Shown: positions 63,236-64,000 of the stretch, piece by piece
Layout: each line of letters begins with the position of its first letter
Numbering within the stretch: the first letter of the stretch is position 1
Assembly (NCBI GenBank): GCA_964425105.1
Contig: CAYRLE010000002.1
Location: 9,251 to 73,250, forward strand
Source: S012-109 sp964425105
Lineage (GTDB): Bacteria; Pseudomonadota; Gammaproteobacteria; SZUA-140
Reading direction: 5' to 3'
DNA: 64,000 bases
Made by a program: the position numbers and the translations under genes
Notes under the pieces: model-generated
Told to the model about the DNA's origin: nothing
The model's database searches: none
Seen by the model: the letters and a program-made list of their open reading frames with translations, nothing else

Positions 63236-64000
63236 ATGACAGGGCAAACAAGCTTTACATCCATCGGTATCATCGGCAAATACGGCGACCCCGGCATGGG
63301 GGACGCCCTCCATGCCCTGAGCGCCTATCTGCGCGAACGGCAGCTGCAGGTCATCATCGATGAAGGGACCGCCGAAACCCTCCAGGACAGCACCCTGGAA
63401 ACCGGCAGCCGTGCCGACATCGGCAGGCACTGCGACCTGGCCATCGTGGTGGGAGGCGACGGCACCCTGCTCAACGCCGCCCGTTCCCTGGCGGAGTACG
63501 ACGTTCCCTTGGTAGGCGTCAATCTGGGACATCTGGGCTTTCTCACCGACATCTCCCCCGACGCCATGCTGGAATGCATGGAGGAGATCCTTGGCGGCAG
63601 CTATCTCACCGAGGAGCGCATCCTGCTCCATGCCGGCATCCTCAGGGAAGGAGAACTGATCAGCGAGTGCGACGCCTTCAACGATGTGGTGGTCCACAAA
63701 TGGAACGTGGCGCGCATGATCCAATTGGAAACCTATATCGACGGGGTCTTCGTCAGCCGCCTGCGCGCCGACGGACTGATCATCTCCACCCCCACGGGAT
63801 CCACCGCCTATGCCCTGTCGGCCGGCGGCCCCATCGTCCACCCGCAGCTGAAGGCCCTGGTGCTGGTGCCCGTCTGCCCCCACACCATGAGTAACCGCCC
63901 CCTGGTGGTGGAAGACGACAAGCACATCGAGATCGTGGTCTGCGAAAACAAGCACGACAACGCCCAAGTCACCTGCGACGGCCAGATCACCTTCGGCCTC
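63236..64000 (+). CDS. nadK: NAD kinase, 3'-truncated by window end
   Basis: 255 residues are visible without a stop, of about 290 expected. NadK phosphorylates NAD to NADP. Family motifs are present in order: IGIIGKYGDPGM, the catalytic GGDGTLLNAAR, VGVNLGHLGFLTDI, NDVVVHK, RADGLIISTPTGSTAYALSAGGPIVHP and PVCPHTMSNRPLVV. ATG 63236 is preceded only by a weak AGGA. It is divergent from hrcA, the order seen in many gammaproteobacteria. Confidence 0.96.
   Translation, partial: MTGQTSFTSIGIIGKYGDPGMGDALHALSAYLRERQLQVIIDEGTAETLQDSTLETGSRADIGRHCDLAIVVGGDGTLLNAARSLAEYDVPLVGVNLGHLGFLTDISPDAMLECMEEILGGSYLTEERILLHAGILREGELISECDAFNDVVVHKWNVARMIQLETYIDGVFVSRLRADGLIISTPTGSTAYALSAGGPIVHPQLKALVLVPVCPHTMSNRPLVVEDDKHIEIVVCENKHDNAQVTCDGQITFGL

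Overview
The window looks like a high-GC chromosomal segment of a gammaproteobacterium, most like the Chromatiales or another sulfur-oxidiser-type lineage. The support is gene order and family type: the ndk-rlmN-pilW-rodZ-ispG-hisS-yfgM-bamB-der block, the isc operon with hscBA-fdx-iscX, rpsP-rimM-trmD-rplS next to ffh, an Azotobacter-type 7Fe ferredoxin, a CQTHQR-type rhodanese and a B12-dependent ribonucleotide reductase. No genus can be named from sequence alone. Three runs of exactly 100 N (20230-20329, 44109-44208, 48664-48763) show that this is a scaffold. No rRNA, CRISPR array, transposase or prophage was found.

Layout. 1-4.3 kb (+): 3' part of glgA, then ppc and a small SAP-type protein. 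4.4-9.1 kb (-): pcnB-folK-deoxynucleoside kinase-panB-panC-panD. 9.2 kb: tRNA-Glu(CTC), followed by a MITE-like element. 9.6-11.9 kb: small or poorly known genes (YgaP-like membrane protein, PA3496-like small protein, ELW-repeat secreted protein, lipoprotein). 12-23.1 kb (-): a largely overlapping run ndk, rlmN, pilW, rodZ, ispG, hisS, yfgM, bamB, der, nrdJ. 23.6-30.6 kb (-): the isc operon (iscR, a second cysteine desulfurase, iscS, iscU, iscA, hscB, hscA, fdx, iscX). 30.7-32.3 kb (-): cysE and trmJ. 32.5-44.1 kb (+): suhB, rhodanese, mutS, fdxA and an AddB-like nuclease/RecB-like helicase pair. 44.3-51 kb (-): dsbC, xerD, ogt, rplS-trmD-rimM-rpsP, ffh and an MBL hydrolase. 51.4-53.6 kb (+): ypjD and a CorC/HlyC-type protein. 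53.7-56.8 kb: an outer-membrane barrel candidate, a small acidic protein and a REC-GGDEF-EAL regulator. 56.9-63 kb (-): hrcA-grpE-dnaK-dnaJ-dapB, with a CIRCE operator. 63.2 kb to the end (+): nadK, cut by the window end.

How the genes work together. Most are housekeeping: pantothenate/CoA and folate precursors, Fe-S assembly, envelope assembly (BamB, RodZ, PilW, YfgM), translation and RNA modification, protein folding and DNA repair. Regulation can be read directly at two places: a type-1 IscR box on the isc promoter, and a CIRCE operator just downstream of a consensus sigma-70 promoter at hrcA.

The least explained feature is a dispersed family of about 70-100 bp palindromes. Their arms are tandem heptamers (GTGATGN, plus a GTGAGGN sub-type). 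They sit in intergenic spots throughout the window, and in several cases the element supplies the stop codon of the adjoining gene. A separate MITE-like family is also present (terminal inverted repeats, one copy with a possible CTTG target duplication). Two genes, pcnB and the AddB-like nuclease, have conserved N-termini upstream of any ATG/GTG/TTG and may start at AUC or AUU.
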